NCBI RefSeq assembly: GCF_024139115.2
Contig: NC_085141.1
Location: forward strand, 408,667,612-408,731,611
Direction: 5' to 3'
Origin: Armigeres subalbatus
Taxonomy: Eukaryota; Arthropoda; Insecta; Diptera; Culicidae
DNA: 64,000 bases
The notes below the pieces were generated by a model. That model had not been told where the DNA came from. It worked only from the letters and a program-made list of their open reading frames with translations, and did no database searches. Both the position numbers and the translations under genes were made by a program. Position 1 is the first letter of the stretch. The number at the start of each line of letters is the position of its first letter. This document shows positions 12,180-22,059 of the stretch, piece after piece.

Positions 12180-12535
12180 TGTTTGACTGCAGATCTACGG
12201 AATCAATACCAGCGACGACAGATCCAGTCAATTTATTTGTTTCGCGGGTGACATGGACATTGTCGGCCGAACATTTGCAATGGTAGTAGAACTGTACACC
12301 TACCTGAAACGTGAAGCAACAAAAGTTGGACTGGTGGTGAATGCATCGTAGACAAAGCACATGCTTGTGGGCGAAACCGAGTCCGACAGGGCCCGCCTGG
12401 GAAGCAGTGTTACGATAGACGGGGATACCTTCGAGGTGGTCTAGGTATTCGTCTACCTTGGATCCTTGCTAACGGCTGATAACAATGTTAGTCGTGAAAT
12501 ACGAAGACGCATCTGTAGCGAATGAGACGGGCAAG
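12180..12535 (+). pseudogene. LINE reverse transcriptase relic, plus strand
   Basis: A plus-strand frame with several stops resembles the RT and post-RT part of the LINE family seen elsewhere here: DMDIVGRTF-like (degenerate FADDID box) near 12250, YLKREATKVGL near 12300, then VFVYLGSLLTADNNVSREI near 12450. At least two in-frame stops disrupt it. It is opposite in orientation to the other LINE fragments in the window. Confidence 0.7.
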
Positions 12536-12985
12536 TGACAGATAAGAGAGTGGAATATTTGGTAGGAGGTCGTAGTGTTGAGTTGATCTGCTTCGCTCAG
12601 CAGCTGGAGATTGACCTGCCAAAATTGTAGTAGAAAATCGTACTTACAACCACCTACAAAGTGCGATGGGACTCTATGGGTTGAAGACCAGGAAGACCAA
12701 CGTACAAATTGAATCTTGGAGCATATGAATGAGGTGAATGAACAACCGTTGGAGGAAACATCATCTATTCAAACCGGAAATATCTGTTCGTTGCCTGAAT
12801 ATAAGACAATATTCCGTAGAAAATGGTTTTCGATTTCCTTGGCCTTTGAATGGTGCCTTCGGCGAATAAATCTTTGTAGTGGTATTTTCACCGAGTGTTT
12901 AATTAAATATAAGCTCAATAATACATTTACAATAAAAGAGAAAATCAAGGACAAGTTATAATTGCAAGAGACTAATAAAAAAGCC
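12536..12985. other. No recognisable gene
   Basis: An 81-codon plus-strand frame (12716-12961) and an antisense frame overlap. Neither has a recognised domain. Lies just inside the putative 3' LTR. Confidence 0.3.
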
Positions 12986-12999
12986 GGAGAGAAAGGGGA
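12986..12999 (+). promoter_or_regulatory. Putative polypurine tract
   Basis: GGAGAGAAAGGGGA ends exactly at the first base of the right LTR-like repeat. This is the expected place and composition for second-strand priming. Confidence 0.6.
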
Positions 13000-13197
13000 T
13001 GTGGGGCGAGACAGCCCTGTTGTATACCACTCTATATTATATGCTGTTTATGCCGTCTTGGTGTTGGTGACAAGCAAGCAGCCAAGCATCGTTCTCCCTC
13101 AGTCAGAGTCCAACAGTGATCCGAGTAAGGCGATACCTTCGCCGAGTACAATAATGCGCAATGGGTGATTTCCTGGCGCAGCAGCAAGCTACACATT
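13000..13197 (+). repeat. Putative 3' LTR
   Basis: Same length (198 bp) as 7004-7201, with one substitution. It is followed directly by the dispersed repeat at 13200. Confidence 0.7.
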
Positions 13198-13199
13198 GT

Positions 13200-13731
13200 A
13201 ACTAAAAAAACCCAGATTAATCCACCTAGCGGCGATGATGCCTTTCTCGTGCATCGTAAAATGTACTGAAAAAATCACATAGGAAAGGTCAAAAAAGCAC
13301 TTTAGGGGGATAGATCGCATATTTTCTATCATTTTGCATGTTTTTGCATTAATTACTATGCATTCCCACCATTCTTGAAAAAGGGGGACCCTTGGGAAAA
13401 AACAATGATTTTTCAATAATTCCGAAATGCAATGTCTAATCAGGCCAATTTTCAATAGCAAACAATGGGACCGCATTCCCCGTCGAATGCAACTTGTTGC
13501 GAGTAAATCGGGTAATGCTAAGTTCCAAAAAGTGTGTCTACAAAATTTGTACACATACACACATACACACACACACACATACATACATACACACAAACAG
13601 ACATCACCTCAATTCGTCGAGCTGAGTCGATTGGTATATAACACTATGGGTCTCCGAGCCTTCTATCAAAAGTTTGGTTTTGGAGTGAAATTATAGCCTT
13701 TACGTATACTTAGTATACGAGAAAGGCAAAA
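13200..13731 (+). repeat. Dispersed repeat with gcctttctcg / cgagaaaggc ends
   Basis: Starts near ccagattaatccacctagcg and gcctttctcgt, and ends with acgagaaaggc at 13717-13727, so the termini are short inverted repeats. Internal landmarks are gcaacttgttgcgagtaaat, an AC-rich microsatellite (13550-13605), then gagctgagtcgattggtata and gggtctccgagcc. Relatives are at 25262-25590, 37540-38517, 47221-47630 and 62990-63290. It has no coding capacity and is probably an old non-autonomous DNA element. Confidence 0.75.
13550..13605. repeat. AC-rich microsatellite
   Basis: An acac/acat run inside the dispersed repeat. Equivalent runs occur at 38358-38392 and, on the other strand, near 47370-47392. 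Confidence 0.85.
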
Positions 13732-13869
13732 AGGTCGATTAACAGCTCCAAATCATGGCCGAATATCTAATATCAGTTAAATAAATCCTCTTGTGTACCT
13801 GTGACATTTCGGATCCACAACACCAAACTACTTGTAGGTCATCGACCATCGCTGAGCAAGATACTCTTG

Positions 13870-14186
13870 CTTGACTGAACTGTGATCAATCTGATCAATA
13901 ATAACAACGTTTTTCTTGCGGACGTCCCACTAACGCAAAGGAAGAAACTTTTAAATGCGGGCGTCCCACCACGCAGAATTGTGATCACTCCAATCCACAA
14001 TAACACCGTTCTTCTTACGGGCGTCCCACCAACGTAGAGGAAGAAACACTTGAATGCGGGCGTCCCACCACGCAAAATTGTGATCACTCTGATCCACAAT
14101 AACACCGTTCATCTTGCGGGCGTCCCACCAACGCAGAAGAACAAACACTTGAATGCGGGCGTCCCACCACGCAGAATTGTGATCAC
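13870..14186. repeat. 99-bp tandem repeat, left part
   Basis: Units contain gcgggcgtcccaccacgca, attgtgatcac and aataacaccgttcttctt. The word gatcac recurs at 13983, 14082 and 14181 (99-bp steps), with a diverged unit before. Because 99 is a multiple of three, 33-residue peptide repeats appear in open frames; these are artefacts. The array resumes at 14816 after a LINE insertion. Confidence 0.85.
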
Positions 14187-14815
14187 TATTATTATTTATT
14201 CAGACTAAGGCCGAAGTGGCCTGTGCGGTATTTAAGAGTCTTCTCCATTCGGCTCGGTCCATGGCTACACGTCGCCAACCACGCAGTCTACGGAGGGTCC
14301 GCAAGTCATCTTCCACCTGATCGATCCACCTTACCCGCTGCGCACCTCACCTTCTTCTGCCCGTCGGATCGTTGTCGAGAACCATTTTCACCGGGTTGCT
14401 GTCCGACATTCTGGCTACGTGCCCGGCCCACCGCAGTCGTCCGATTTTCGCATTGTGAACGATGGATGGTTCTCCCAACATCTGATTCAACTCGTGGTTC
14501 ATTCGCTTCCTCCACGTACCGTCCGCCATCTGCGCCCTACCATAGATGGAACGCAGCTCTTTCCTTTCGAAAATTCCAAGTGCGCGTTGGTCCTCTACGA
14601 GCATCGTCCAGGTCTCGTGTCCGTAGAGGACTACCGGTCTAATGAGCGTTTTGTAGATTGTCAGTTTTGTACGGCGGCGAACTCTATTCGATCGGCAGTC
14701 ACCAGTGAGCCCAAGTATACAAATTCTTCTACCACCTCGATGTCGTCACCACCGATGCAAACTCGCGGTGGGTGGCTCACATTGTCTTCTCTTGAACCTC
14801 TTCCTAGTGAATTGT
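14187..14815 (-). pseudogene. 5'-truncated LINE 3' end with 13-bp target duplication
   Basis: The minus strand encodes the C-terminal region of a LINE ORF2. EVVEEFVYLGSLVTAD lies near 14700, then a frame change, GIFERKELRSIYGRAQ near 14570, RLRWAGHVARMSDSNPVKM near 14410 and GRRR near 14350. The 3' end has an AATAAT-type tail at 14187-14196. The element sits inside the 99-bp array. gaattgtgatcac (14174-14186) and gaattgtgttcac (14816-14828) match at 12 of 13 bases and are its target-site duplication. Frameshifts make it non-functional. Confidence 0.85.
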
Positions 14816-14915
14816 GAATTGTGTTCACACCGATCCACAATAACACCGTTCTTCTTACGGGCGTCCCACTAACGCAGAGGAAGAAACACTTGAATGTGAA
14901 CATTTACCGCGCAAC
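14816..14915. repeat. 99-bp tandem repeat, right part
   Basis: Continues the interrupted array with one unit (cacaataacaccgttcttct, gggcgtcccactaacgcaga). It confirms that the LINE split a pre-existing array. Confidence 0.8.
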
Positions 14916-15023
14916 ACTGTGATTCATCTTCAGCTATACCAATCTCTGTCTACCCCGAGACAACGCATGCGAAAACGATTCTTCCTTTTCATAGTTTTGT
15001 CTTTTATTCTTCTTATTATTATA

Positions 15024-15217
15024 GGGGAACTGTTACGATCTCCATCTCACTGTACATATATCCATCTCATCACTAAACAAAGAAATACGGCACCAAATTC
15101 GTCGCTTCTTTTTGTCAACATGAGTGCTCACTGCTGAAAAAATCACATAAATAATAAACAAACCAAATTGATGGGATTGAAATAGGAGCTATGAGATGAA
15201 GTGGCGAACCGTTCCCC
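15024..15217. mobile_element. TA-flanked MITE, copy 1 (GGGGAAC ends)
   Basis: Begins GGGGAACTGTTACGATCTCC and ends CGAACCGTTCCCC, flanked by TA on both sides (15022-15023, 15218-15219). A subterminal inverted pair (catctcatc / gagatgaagt) is present. A second copy is at 61089-61304. It encodes nothing and is probably of the Tc1/mariner type. Confidence 0.8.
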
Positions 15218-15219
15218 TA

Positions 15220-16182
15220 GTTGATCGACCTTTCATAGCGCTATAAGTGTTTCCAATCCGCGAAAGTGTTTTTATGTTTCACAATGGTTTTCATATTGGA
15301 GTAAAACACATTCATAACTATATAATATGACATTAAATTTTCTCTTCGCAAGTCCCATCCCAAATAGCACCTTAAATTTTCCCAAAGGATAGTTGAAAAA
15401 CATTCAAAGAGTACCCCGATCTTTCGAAACTTAGCCAACCTCGTAGCCAACACTAGCCATCAACAAAGTAGAAAATTTCTGTAACACTTTCCAATCCATT
15501 GCACATTCAAAGAACTGTACGAATACGTGTTCTTGATAATTCAAACTATTGGAATAAAAAAGCATTTAAACATTATAACATTTAGTTTCAAAATGAACTT
15601 GTTTTGAAAATAAAACTCAGAAGTTCTTATTGGTGTATTTAAGTTTATCACACACTTGATTAATTCATTAACAATTAAATCAAATCGGCGAGATCGTATC
15701 TAAGAAACTACTTCTCTTAACAAATTGAAAGAGACTGGCAAACAAGCATATCTTTTTGCGTTCCCTTTTCTGCAGAAATAACTCGGTTTGACATAGTAAT
15801 AAAGAGTGTTTACAAAAAACTAAAACATAATCGTCACTCTTCTTACCGATGCAAAAAGCTCCGCTGCCTTTACTTTTTCGGCTACGTTTGATATTGTTTT
15901 TTTTTCACACACTTCTATAAACATGATGGGTGACTTCATGCGAAATATGTTTATGCAATGAAAATAAATACTAAGGTATGGAAATCCATATATTGTGTGA
16001 GTGCCTTTCGTGTGTGGCGAAAAAGCTTTCACTACTACATTCGAACGAGCCCCCATAAGAAGCCGTGCAAATATGTACGTCACCATTTGCTGTTTACATT
16101 TTTCATCATCTACTAATACACTTGCATTTGCTCTTCTTCCTCACCTTCTATCTATTTTCATTGATGTTTATGCACTCCTGGC
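15220..16182. other. No recognisable gene
   Basis: AT-rich. Short open frames on both strands (70-131 codons, some running to 16460) show no domains. Confidence 0.35.
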
Positions 16183-16290
16183 AGGATCGCCAAATGTGCA
16201 ATTCAACACCGCGCATATTTGTCACCCATCATGTTTGCACTGCTGCACTCGCGAGGGAGATGGGATCGACTGGCCGCGAATGTGTATACT
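16183..16290. repeat. Dispersed repeat, copy B, left half
   Basis: Matches 6430-6530 (atgtgcaattcaacaccgcg to gcgaatgtgtatact). Continuity with 19239-19345 is broken by the element between. Confidence 0.75.
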
Positions 16291-16479
16291 CAGGGATGCC
16301 AGGGGATATTTTTAAATGTCTTCTTAGTCGAGTAAAAATGTCTTCAAATGTCTTCAATATCAAAATTCAATCATCTCCTTGTTTTATGTATCGTTTATTT
16401 TTTAACACTCAAATTGTTAGAATTCAAGAGAATATTTTCTTTTTGAATCTTCATGAGTAAGGGCAATGACTTTCCCTTG

Positions 16480-17010
16480 AATTTTCTTATGAGTCTTTAA
16501 ATATAATTCCAACGGATTTTTCTAGCTGAATTTCCCTGTGGAATTCTTCTGAATTTATTTTTGAAGAATTGACTGTAGGGATTCGGAAAAAATCACCGTG
16601 AAATACATGAAGAAACTTCCATAGGATTTTCTGGAGAAAATTCCGGAAAAATTTCTAGAGAAACTTCAGGATAAATTCATGATGGATTTTTCGGAGACTC
16701 CCTAAAGGAATCCCTGAAGGAATTTCCGGAGGAATTGTTGGAACATCCAAAGGATTTTCTGAAGGAACTTTTAGATAAATTTCTAAAAACTTCCGGATGA
16801 AATGCCAATGGAACTTCCGGAGGGATTTTCTGGAAGAATTTCCAATGGATTTTCCTGAGGACTTCCTGAAGGATTTTCCTGAGCAATTACTGAAAGGGTT
16901 TGCAGTGGAGTTGCTGAAGAAATTTCGGAAGAAACTTCCAGAAGAATTTCTGGATAACTATTTGGAGGAACTTCCTGAGCTATTGCTGCAGAAATTTCCG
17001 AAAGAATTTC
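16480..17010. repeat. Degenerate short tandem repeat (ttccggaggaattt type)
   Basis: Repeated words ttcctgaagga, ttccggagga, gaatttct and aaacttcc with a loose period around 15 bp. Open frames on both strands give Phe/Pro/Glu-Leu-rich peptides that follow the repeat and are not genes. Confidence 0.7.
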
Positions 17011-18296
17011 ATGTTTCTGATGCCAGCATAAAAGTCATCGATTAATTTAATACGTAGGCGTAATCATAGTCGTCAAAAATATGTTTAAATATCATGATAT
17101 TTTGGCGAAGTAGAGCGCTTGGTGCCGATCGAAATATGGAAATTAATTAAAGGCGTCAATATTCTTGTTAAAATACACCCCGCATTCATACTTTCGCGCA
17201 AGTTATCGAAAAATTATGAAAAATAGTTACGTCTATTTGAAAAAAATCAATTCAGAATAGTGGTTTACAAAATAGAATTGTCAGTGGGAAACCCAATTTC
17301 AACTGAACAATGGGAAACTCAAAGATGTTAGCTATTGTCGTAAAGGGTAGGATTGGGGGTGCCAGATACCTTGTTCATTCGTTCTGAAATGTTGCACAGC
17401 CCAGAATTTGCCTTAATATGTCTTAAATATTGCTTTTTGCATTGAAATTTTTCGTTTCGTCGTTGAAGACAATGACATTTCTCTCCAGCGACTTCTTCCC
17501 TGATAGACCTTCTATACATGTTTTTCACTCATACATGAATAATACTGTCGAAACTTGCATTTGACAATGAAAAATTCAGCTAAAAGCTCTATTTTTTGAC
17601 ATCGGTGCACTTACACAAACAATCGACATTAATTGTCAAAAATCAGGGTTACCAACTTTAAAACTTTCCCCTTGTCGCAGAGTCTTGCGCTGAGTGCTCG
17701 GCGCGGAAACCCAAAGGTGGAAATAAAATTTTAGGGTTTATGCGCAATAAAAAATATTATTCTTACTGATTTAGACTTTTACTAGAATTTTTATAACATC
17801 GGTTCAAGTATTATTGACCGATTCACTATCGTTTGCAAACATAAACGAGGTAGGGCTTTGGGACCCAATTATCCTTATTTTACACGAATTAATTAATTTT
17901 CACTGAATATTATTTCTAAAATCCACGGAAAATTCATCGAGTTCTTCTCATTCTCGACGGGTATTCTGGAAATACCGAAAAGATCAGATCAATTATAAAG
18001 AAATTTAAAGAAATTGGTTCTAGCCCCACAACTCATAGTAAAATTATGTCTTTTTGCCGTTTGAAATAAATTAGATCGGTCATTGCGTTCTGATACAATG
18101 ATCGAAATACCTTTTTAGCAGACAAGTCAAAAACGCCACCGCTTCCAAAGAAAATTTAAATGAATGCTGCCACCGGGAATTTTTTTAACCAGCATATAAC
18201 TAAAAAAAGTACGTTTGACGTCTAAAATGTCTTGCAGTTATCAACCTTATCAACCAGCTAGTGTAAATGTGGGAAATGTGGAAACTACTGTAAATT

Positions 18297-18956
18297 ACGA
18301 ACACTTCGACAGACAACTGTCTTCTTGCCTGTTGGCACAAAACTAAAGCTTTTTAAATCTCTCATTCTACCCCATTTCATAGCATGCGATTTTCTAATAA
18401 TGCAGGTTTGAATCGTCTTAAAGTTACACGTAACGCTTGTGTAAGGTACGTTTTCAAATTGTTTCGTTTTTCTCATGTTACGTATCTTCAAATTCTATTA
18501 TTAGGCTGTTCATTTGAAAATTTTAGTAAATTACGCTGTTGTCAATTACTTTTTCGGCTATCTATTACAAAAAAACCTGGCTATTTACATTCCAAACTTA
18601 ATATCTTGCGAAGTATTAGATTCAAAAAATTTGCTATTTTAAGACATCATACTACAAAGTACGGTAATAGCTTTTTCGTTAGAGGTTTTACCTTTTGGAA
18701 TTCTCTACCCAACGACTTAACGTTAATAAGATCGGAGGCAGTTTTTAGAAAGAGATGTATGGAGTACTTTAATCAGTAAGTTTTTGTAAGTTAAATTTGT
18801 TAAAAAATCAAGCTATTTTTGAATTGTGTACCCAACCTACAAAGAAATTATGTTGAATTGTAGCACTTTCTCTTTAAATGAAATTCATTGTAACATTCGA
18901 AAAGACAAGACGTCTTAAGTTACTTAGTAATAAATAAACAAACAAACAAACAAATG
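18297..18956 (+). pseudogene. LINE ORF2 C-terminus with frameshift
   Basis: The plus-strand frame from 18300 reads TLRQTTVFLPVGTKLKLFKS and then LILPHFIACDFL. After a stop, a second frame (18384-18779) continues with RNACVRYVF, RFSHVTYL, FVRGFTFWNSLPNDL and SEAVFRKRCMEYF. This is the conserved C-terminal tail of Jockey/CR1-like LINE ORF2 proteins. The 3' end has a (CAAA)n-like tail (18930-18955). One frameshift at least separates the blocks. The endonuclease and core RT are missing, so the copy is 5'-truncated and dead. Confidence 0.7.
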
Positions 18957-19238
18957 TTTTTTTACGTTTGAAATTTTAAGCCCGAGACATTAGTCTATTA
19001 TGTATAACTTTCGAAATATTTATATGATCTGCATATAGAAGTCGCAAAATTTATAAGTTAGTAATCAAATTATATTTTCTATTCGCTGGCTTATTGATTG
19101 TCTTCTAGTATCTTTAAATAAGAAGGTAAGTCTTCAAATATTTTAAAAAGTCTTCAAAATGTCTTCACGAAATAAATGTCTTCACAGAGATTCAAATGTC
19201 TTCAAATTGAAGACATGTCTTCAAATCTGGCATCTCTG

Positions 19239-19345
19239 GATCGACTGAGCCGTGATCGTATACTCACGATGACTGACAGGATCTGTCATTTGACACATGC
19301 ATGCTAGGCCTGTTCATCATAATAGGCCTGTCCAATGCCACACAC
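19239..19345. repeat. Dispersed repeat, copy B, right half
   Basis: Matches 6500-6607 (gatcgactgagccgtgatcg, gactgacaggatctgtcatt, to ggcctgtccaatgccacac). It overlaps in content with the left half by roughly 28 bp. Confidence 0.7.
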
Positions 19346-19359
19346 TTGGCAATATCTTA

Positions 19360-20190
19360 CTCTTATAATGGTCATCATTTTGAAAAGTTCAGCCGGGAGC
19401 TGGTCCTTCCCCGCAGGCTTATTGTTTTTCAGCTCTTTAACAGCTTTTTTAACTTCATCTAGTGTAGGCGATTCCACAGCTTGTCCATCGTCGCTTATCC
19501 GCCGTCACTTCCACTATTCAATAAAGTCTCGAAGTGCTGCTTCCACCTAGCAGCCACTTCGGTTTTATCTGCCAGCAAATTCCCTTGCTGATCGTTGCGC
19601 ATGACGGGAGATGGCGCTGTCTTTCTCTGCTTGCCATTGACAGGCTCATCAAACCTCCGCATATCGTTCTGCTCATTTTTTTTCCTGCGCCTCGCTAATC
19701 ACTTGTTCTTAATATTCTTTCTTCTTCCTGTGGTGGGTTCGTTGTTCGACTGCTCTTGCTGCCTTCTACCGATCTCTATTCGATCGGGTACCCAACACCA
19801 ACATCCAGCTTCTGGCAACGTTCTTCTCGTCTGACACTCCACATCGAACCAACCCGTCCTGGGTCGCCTCTGTGCAGTGCCTACCACTGCTCGTGCTGTT
19901 GTGCTCACCGCTCCATGGATCGATTCCCATAGATCGTTGATGATGTCGCTAACGTTGATTGCACTTATCCGTTCGTCGAACTTCTGGCGGTACTCAGCCG
20001 ATACTCCTTCCGCCGACAATCGCTGGATATTGTAACGCATCATTCGCTGTGATCTTTCGTTCGATACAGTTGACAACCGTCCTCGAATTTTACTGACAAC
20101 GAGGTTGTGATCAGAGTCAATGTTCGGAACTCTGACTGGCCGCACATCGATAACATCCGAAAAATGGCGTCCATGCACCAGAACATGAAC
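19360..20190 (-). pseudogene. LINE fragment: endonuclease end to RT start
   Basis: The minus strand from about 20180 downward has a 159-codon open stretch with HFSDVIDVRPVRVPNIDSDH (IDSDHNLV is the C-terminal SDH signature of AP-type LINE endonucleases), then RLSAEGVSAEYRQKFDERI and RPRTGWFDVECQTRR. Further down, disrupted text matches the 5' part of the fragment at 45620-47215 (the plus strand shows the shared word aacctccgcatatcgtt at both loci). It belongs to the same family as the other minus-strand LINE pieces and is truncated at both ends. Confidence 0.75.
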
Positions 20191-20644
20191 ATGGTGCTAC
20201 TGATGGCCATCCCCCTGGCAATACAATGGAGCTGAGTAGACCTAATAATGCTGTAACAGTTTTCGAAACATATTCGCGCTTAAAATGTTCAACCGTGTAC
20301 TTTTCCCATGATTTTTTTTCGCTTGAAAAATTCACAATGCACGCCGCAGTATTTTTTGTTTTTACGGCATGTTATGAGCAATGTTGGAGGGGAAGTGTGT
20401 GTGTGACAATTCTAAGGATTCATTCTAAGGATTGATTCACTTAAAGTAATATTTCTGTGAAAAGATTATTCTGAAAGAAAAGTATTGAAGACATTACATT
20501 TTTTTAGTTGCCACCCGTTATTATATAAAGTACCATTAAGATGCATTTTGTTCAGAAAGAAGCAGCAAAAGAGAAAAATCTTTGATTTAAAAAAAAAATA
20601 TTTCAAACAGATTGAATACGCCCATCAGCACATGTTTAATGGAA
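20191..20644. other. No recognisable gene
   Basis: Short open frames only; nothing supported. Confidence 0.3.
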
Positions 20645-21038
20645 CGTACACACGGTCAAGCAGTTCGACCAACATTGACTCCACCTCCCGTTTATTCAAA
20701 CATTCATCAATTTTTATCAACACCGACACGAACAATCAATTTATTCGACCAACAATATCACACACGAACGACCGAAGCACCAACTCGAGCATCAACCATC
20801 AAAAAATATATGGGGGTTTGTGCAACTTCACTACAAATGCTCAAACATGTTCGGCGAACCTTGACTCCACCCCCGACAACTCAAACCAAAATCAAACCGT
20901 TTTAATTTTTCCCAACCGAGCCGCCAACTGTCAAATGGTTGTTCGAACAACTTCACACACGTTCCAACAAAGCAGCAACCGAAGCGTTTTCTTGGGGGTG
21001 GAGTCAATGTTCGTCGAACTGCTTGACTGGTGTGTACG
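20645..21038. repeat. Foldback element with ~45-bp inverted ends
   Basis: Left arm cgtacacacggtcaagcagt then tcgaccaacattgactccac; the right arm (20990-21038) reads gtggagtcaatgttcgtcga then actgcttgactggtgtgtac. A further internal copy of the gactccacc motif lies near 20860. GTAC is at the outer ends. No protein is encoded, although open frames run through it. Confidence 0.75.
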
Positions 21039-21848
21039 TAGCATAACCCACTGTTCAATGCCTAACTGCAGCAACTCGAAGACGATTACTGCGACACCGA
21101 GTTGGTAGGACTTGAAGGCAAAGCGCATTTGAGCAGAAGATTAAATATTTGCACAAAGTCGAAATGGAATTTGAGCTACACACCAAGTACAGTTGACAAT
21201 CGTTTCCAAATAATGTTGTTTTTTGGGGAAAATCATCAATGCTGGCAGAACTTTCTATCATTAGCTGACTTAGATCTATACTAACATAACATATATTCCA
21301 GTTGATACATGTTTTATCAACGGCAAATCTGATATATGAGATTGTAACATGTGAGGATCAGAATTATGTTGAACGCCCCTTATTCTAGCTTGTATCGCAG
21401 GAAGTGTAAAATAAGAATAGTAAGTAAGCAGTTTTGTAGATTATTGTGGGAATTGCTTCAGAATTTGTCCAAGTTAAGAATACTGTCCCAGTATAGCTCT
21501 GGTTGTCTTGCGGTTAAAGAAGTTTAGAACTGGAATGTACTGCTGTCAGATATAGCCATGATAAATGAAAATAATGAAGAAATAATTTGTTTTGGAAAAT
21601 GCGCCATCACCAGTTCAGTGGAAATGGCATCACAAAATAACTACATGAGACAACTATGCTTAGCAGGGCAGAATACATAACAAAAACTTTTCTGATGGTT
21701 CATATTAAGACGGCATTATGAGCTGTGTACATGAAATAGAAGTTCAATCAAACCGGCAACGTTTGCCGGATATCTTCCATACATATATCCTAGCGGACAG
21801 GAAAAAAAAACTTTTTACAACATCTCATCTCATCCCTGATTCCTTCAT
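21039..21848. other. No recognisable gene
   Basis: Nothing identifiable beyond short chance frames. Confidence 0.3.
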
Positions 21849-22059
21849 ATGGAAGCTTTCACACCAGTAAGTACTTCTCAGAAAGATGCTGATGTGATGC
21901 CGGATCTTGACATATTTGGTTAACTTTCTTTCTCCTTCGCAGTTCGCGGAAGAGTTGGACAAAGCTTTCGGACCATCACTGGCTTTGTCACGATTGGCCA
22001 TCATCAATCTGATCTTGCCTGTCAACCAACCACAGGGTTTCTCCTTTTTTGATATGATG
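21849..22059 (+). CDS. Candidate two-exon coding fragment, unknown function
   Basis: I do not recognise this product. An ATG at 21849 opens six codons to a strong donor (A|GTAAGT after 21866). A 76-base intron with a T/C-rich 3' end and CAG acceptor follows. A 39-codon exon at 21943-22059 then reads FAEELDKAFGPSLALSRLAI and continues through a Pro/Gln/Phe-rich stretch to DMM, ending at a GTAAGA donor. Both exons keep phase 0 across the intron. Intron size and signals are typical of mosquito genes. No next exon could be joined in phase, and the ATG context (tcatATGG) is ordinary. It may be a real gene fragment, a pseudogene, or chance. Confidence 0.3.

Larger units (their letters stand above)
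7004..13197 (+). mobile_element. LARD-like (non-autonomous LTR) element
   Basis: Two 198-bp direct repeats (7004-7201 and 13000-13197) differ at one base. The left one is followed at once by tggcgacagtggcagg, which resembles the primer-binding site next to the gypsy element's LTR in this window. The right one is preceded at once by the polypurine run GGAGAGAAAGGGGA. This is the arrangement expected of 5' and 3' LTRs in plus orientation. The 5.8 kb between them has no gag, protease, RT or integrase. It holds a 61-bp minisatellite, a SINE, a TA-type MITE and a LINE relic. No matching 4-6 bp target duplication was found outside the LTRs. The alternative is two independent solo LTRs with a chance purine run. 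Confidence 0.6.
16291..19238. mobile_element. 2.9-kb element with CAGRGATGCCAG termini
   Basis: Left end CAGGGATGCCAG; the right end is CTGGCATCTCTG, the inverse of CAGAGATGCCAG. Subterminal regions carry repeated aaatgtcttc or gtcttcaaa words (16313-16352; 19110-19225). The ends resemble hAT-type TIRs, but no 8-bp duplication is seen. Instead an imperfect stretch of about 28 bp (gatcgactg ... gtatactca) is found on both sides. The interior has a degenerate purine-rich repeat and a LINE relic but no transposase. Confidence 0.65.
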
